Assembly: GCA_964342805.1 (NCBI GenBank)
Contig: CAYFHQ010000151.1
Coordinates: forward strand, 1 to 6,924
DNA from: CAYFHQ01 sp964342805
GTDB taxonomy: Bacteria; Bacillota; Clostridia; Peptostreptococcales; Acidaminobacteraceae
Length of the DNA: 6,924 nt
Direction of reading: 5' to 3'
Positions 4,806 through 6,924 of this stretch are shown here, one piece after another; the stretch's first letter is position 1, and each line of letters begins with the position of its first letter. Below the pieces are notes generated by a model. The model was not told the DNA's origin. It made no database searches and saw only the letters and a program-made list of their open reading frames with translations. A program made the position numbers and the translations under genes.

Positions 4806-6404
4806 ATGGCTACGAAGTATATTTTCGTAACAGGTGGCGTTGTGTCATCACTGGGTAAGGGGATCACGGCAGCGTCTCTAGGCCAGCTACTTAAGGCAAG
4901 AGGCTTGAAAGTGTCCATTCAGAAGTTTGATCCGTACATAAACAAGGATCCAGGCACAATGAGTCCATATCAGCACGGTGAGGTATATGTAACAGACGAT
5001 GGTGCTGAAACGGACCTTGACCTTGGGCACTACGAGCGGTTTATTGACATCAACCTTTCTCAGAATTCCAGTGTGACTACGGGTAAGGTATACTGGTCTG
5101 TGATTACCAAGGAACGTCGTGGTGAGTACCTGGGGGCAACGGTACAGGTTATTCCCCATATTACCAATGAAATTAAGGACCGGGCCTATAGGGTGGCGGA
5201 AGAATCCAATGTGGACGTTGTGATTACGGAAATTGGTGGAACCGTAGGCGACATTGAGTCCCAGCCATTCCTGGAAGCTATCCGTCAGATCAGGTACGAC
5301 GTAGGCGAAGAAAACTGCATGTACATCCACCTGACCCTGGTACCCTACCTGGGCAAGGCGGGCGAGCTAAAGACCAAGCCAACCCAGCACTCCGTAAAGG
5401 AACTGCGCCAGATTGGTATCCAGCCAGACCTACTGATTTGCCGTACAGAGCATCCGATTTCTGATGAAATGAAGCAAAAGATCGGCCTCTTCTGTAATGT
5501 GAGTCCGGAGCGGGTGATTCAGAACCTAGACGCTGACTCCATTTATGAAGTCCCACTGGTCCTGGAAAAAGAGGGTCTAGCCACTCAGGTTTGCAATCGA
5601 CTGCAACTGGAGTGTGGTGAACCTGACCTGGAAGAGTGGAAAGAAGTTGTGAAGGTTGACCTGATGGAAAAGCCAAAGGTGAACATTGCCCTGGTGGGTA
5701 AGTATGTGGAACTCCGTGACGCCTACTTGTCAGTGGCAGAGGCCCTCAAGCACGCGGGTCTTCATAATAAAGTTGAAATGAACATCGACTGGGTTCACTC
5801 AGAAGACGTGACCCCATTGACTGTGGATGAAATCCTGAAAAATGCTGACGGCATTTTGGTTCCAGGCGGCTTTGGTGACCGGGGTGTGGAAGGTAAGATT
5901 GAAGCCATCCGCTTTGCCCGAGAAAACAACGTGCCTTTCCTGGGTATTTGCCTGGGCATGCAGCTGGCAGTCGTTGAGTTTGCTAGAAACGTACTGGGCC
6001 TTAAGGGTGCCCATTCGTCTGAACTGGCACCTGAAACAGAGTTCCCAATGATTGACCTGCTTCCAGAGCAGCATGACATTGAGGACCTGGGCGGTACCCT
6101 ACGTTTGGGCCTATACCCATGTATGGTAAAGGACGGCACAGTTGCCCACGAAGCTTACGGTGAAGACCTGATTTACGAACGTCACCGTCACCGTTATGAG
6201 TTCAACAACTTCTACCGTGACCAGGTGGAAGGCAAGGGCATGGTGATTTCCGGTCTGTCCCCAGACGAACGTCTGGTGGAGATCATTGAGATTCCAGACC
6301 ACAAGTGGTTTGTGGCTGGCCAGTTCCACCCTGAGTTCAAGTCTCGTCCGACACGTTCTCACCCACTCTTTAGAGACTTTGTGAAGGCGGCCTTTGATAA
6401 GTAA
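4806..6404 (+). CDS. pyrG: CTP synthase (glutamine hydrolysing)
   Basis: A cytosolic enzyme of 532 residues, normal for the family, that converts UTP to CTP using ATP and glutamine nitrogen. The synthase domain (about 1-267) shows the P-loop GGVVSSLGKGITAAS at 10-24, the magnesium-site acids around D70/D72 and E142 (TEIGGTVGDIES at 141-152), and KTKPTQHSVKELR at 189-201 of the UTP/CTP site. The class I glutamine amidotransferase domain (about 291-532) shows PGGFGDRG at 353-360, GICLGMQ at 380-386 with nucleophile Cys382, and QFHPEF at 506-511 with His508 and Glu510. All key residues are intact. The start is preceded by AAAGGGG about 7 nt upstream. It is transcribed alone, from its own promoter through a leader attenuator, and is followed by a terminator. 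It is divergent from the cell-wall operon; CTP supply has no direct tie to that operon beyond general growth. Confidence 0.98.
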   Translation: MATKYIFVTGGVVSSLGKGITAASLGQLLKARGLKVSIQKFDPYINKDPGTMSPYQHGEVYVTDDGAETDLDLGHYERFIDINLSQNSSVTTGKVYWSVITKERRGEYLGATVQVIPHITNEIKDRAYRVAEESNVDVVITEIGGTVGDIESQPFLEAIRQIRYDVGEENCMYIHLTLVPYLGKAGELKTKPTQHSVKELRQIGIQPDLLICRTEHPISDEMKQKIGLFCNVSPERVIQNLDADSIYEVPLVLEKEGLATQVCNRLQLECGEPDLEEWKEVVKVDLMEKPKVNIALVGKYVELRDAYLSVAEALKHAGLHNKVEMNIDWVHSEDVTPLTVDEILKNADGILVPGGFGDRGVEGKIEAIRFARENNVPFLGICLGMQLAVVEFARNVLGLKGAHSSELAPETEFPMIDLLPEQHDIEDLGGTLRLGLYPCMVKDGTVAHEAYGEDLIYERHRHRYEFNNFYRDQVEGKGMVISGLSPDERLVEIIEIPDHKWFVAGQFHPEFKSRPTRSHPLFRDFVKAAFDK

Positions 6405-6451
6405 GCCCATGGGGCTCATCAATTGTATGCATAAATGTTAAAACGATCAAC

Positions 6452-6487
6452 AAAGACACTTTTTCCGCGTGGAGAGAGTGTCTTTTT
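6452..6487 (+). terminator. Intrinsic terminator of pyrG
   Basis: AAAGACACT (6452-6460) pairs with AGTGTCTTT (6477-6485). TTTTCC (6461-6466) continues with GGAGAG (6471-6476) using two G-T pairs, making a 15-bp stem with a GCGT loop and a T-run ending at 6487. It lies 48 nt after the pyrG stop. A small AGCCC/GGGCT hairpin (6404-6416) sits directly at the stop codon but has no T-run. Confidence 0.88.
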
Positions 6488-6507
6488 GCATTAAGCAATT
6501 CGATTAC

Positions 6508-6541
6508 CATGAAACTACAAAATGTTCAATAAAGTTTCGTG
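6508..6541. repeat. Inverted repeat, 9-bp arms
   Basis: CATGAAACT (6508-6516) can pair with AGTTTCGTG (6533-6541) with one G-T pair, around a 16-nt A/T-rich loop. There is no T-run after it on the plus strand, so it is unlikely to be a terminator. It lies just beyond the pyrG terminator. Function unknown. Confidence 0.35.
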
Positions 6542-6623
6542 TGTCGAATAGTAAATAAATGTTGTCCAAGTGTACGCGTTCAAGGGCCGAATGTGTAATA
6601 TTTACCAAGGGGGCAAGTCTTGT

Positions 6624-6632
6624 TGATATAAT
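6624..6632 (+). promoter_or_regulatory. Extended -10 promoter
   Basis: TGATATAAT is a perfect TATAAT preceded by TGn. The -35 region is poor: TTTACC at 6601-6606 is 20 nt away, and the 17-nt position reads ACCAAG. Extended -10 promoters can work without a good -35. Transcription would start near 6639 and run into the hairpin cluster at 6655-6781. Confidence 0.5.
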
Positions 6633-6638
6633 GAACGC

Positions 6639-6781
6639 ACGCGTCGAATTGATTACAGAAGATGGGGTCATAGAGACAGTTCTGTTATATCGGTTAAGGG
6701 AATAGTGCCAGAAAATGGACTTTCCTTACATAGGGCCAGGGTGATGGCCCTGCGAGATTGACTTGTTGTGGGATCTTTTTT
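6639..6781 (+). ncRNA. Candidate structured leader or small RNA, class not recognised
   Basis: Downstream of the extended -10, three hairpins stand in a row. H1: ACAGAA (6655-6660) with TTCTGT (6680-6685), with an inner GTC/GAC. H2: TAAGGGAA (6695-6702) with TTTCCTTA (6721-6728), continuing through GT/AC and CCA/TGG to a GAAAA loop. H3: AGGGCCA (6732-6738) with TGGCCCT (6745-6751) around GGGTGA. A weak GAGAT/ATCTT stem then borders six Ts at 6776-6781. H2 and H3 are separated by only two or three bases. The density of pairing suggests a functional RNA, but this is by eye, and no known riboswitch, T-box or 6S signature was recognised. Confidence 0.35.
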
Positions 6782-6924
6782 ACTTTCGATGTTAATATTT
6801 TGAATATATGCATAAAAACGGTTTAAAACTTTGAATTGCAAATGTCTAGAATGTCAAGTTTGTTAAATGCCTTAAATGAAAAAGTAAGTTCCGTTTAGGG
6901 TAGAAGAACAGAAGTTAGTTCTGC

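Larger units (their letters stand above)
6488..6924. other. Non-coding stretch to the right edge; no convincing gene
   Basis: This region is A/T-richer than the genes. The longest plus-strand reading noted runs ATG 6559 to TAG 6705 (48 codons) and has no ribosome binding site. A shorter one, 18 codons from ATG 6842 (MSRMSSLLNALNE...), has none either. The stretch holds a 9-bp inverted repeat (6508-6541), an extended -10 promoter (6624-6632), a row of hairpins with a T-run (6655-6781), a weak promoter-like pair (TTGACT 6758-6763, TACTTT 6781-6786) and a small CAGAA/TTCTG hairpin at the very end (6909-6923). It is most simply the promoter and 5' leader region of a gene beyond the window. Confidence 0.6.

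Noticed and set aside
4887..6139. Long open frames on the minus strand opposite pyrG (for example 5290-5676 and 5795-6139)
   Set aside because: They lie entirely within pyrG, which has every family motif; the translations show no domain and look like shadows of its codon use.
6684..6760. Resemblance to a cobalamin riboswitch (GGTTAAGGGAAT... and GCCAGG...CCTGC)
   Set aside because: The fragments are similar by chance: the spacing is far too short and other conserved core parts, such as the CGCAACTGT-like segment, are missing.
6835..6858. Minus-strand TTGACA near 6853-6858 as a promoter -35
   Set aside because: No -10 element at the correct spacing; the 17-nt position reads TCAAAG.

Overview
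The window looks like chromosomal DNA of a Gram-positive bacterium of the Bacillota, probably on the clostridial side. This rests on strong GGAGGT-type ribosome binding sites, intrinsic terminators with T-runs, a leader attenuator in front of pyrG, and tightly packed cell-wall genes. Base composition is mid-range by eye. The genus cannot be named from the sequence alone, and no mobile element, CRISPR array, tRNA or rRNA was seen.

Left and centre (about 84-4561, minus strand): one transcription unit reading leftward. It starts at an extended -10 promoter near 4553-4561 and holds, in order, a small potassium-channel-like protein (4504-3923), an alpha/beta hydrolase (3849-3082), a MurF-type Mur ligase with an N-terminal membrane domain (3089-1365) and a D-Ala-D-Ala ligase-family enzyme (1344-163). 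The unit ends at a perfect 12-bp stem at 84-111. The last two genes form a logical pair: Ddl makes the D-Ala-D-Ala dipeptide and MurF adds it to UDP-MurNAc-tripeptide. The hydrolase stop overlaps the murF start by 8 nt, so those two genes are probably translationally coupled. A possible further gene start lies at the left edge, but support is weak.

Centre right (4610-6487, plus strand): divergently transcribed pyrG (CTP synthase). Its consensus-like promoter is followed by a leader of about 160 nt. The leader can fold into three mutually exclusive elements: an anti-antiterminator hairpin with a CCGAGA loop like the PyrR-binding loop, an antiterminator, and a very strong intrinsic terminator. 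This is the most interesting regulatory feature of the window, because the well-known Bacillus pyrG mechanism (reiterative transcription at a GGGC start) has no visible counterpart here. pyrG ends in its own strong 15-bp-stem terminator.

Right end (6488-6924): about 440 nt without a convincing gene. It contains an extended -10 promoter (6624-6632), then a row of three hairpins and a T-run (6655-6781). This may be the structured leader of a gene beyond the window, or a small RNA. Its class was not recognised.
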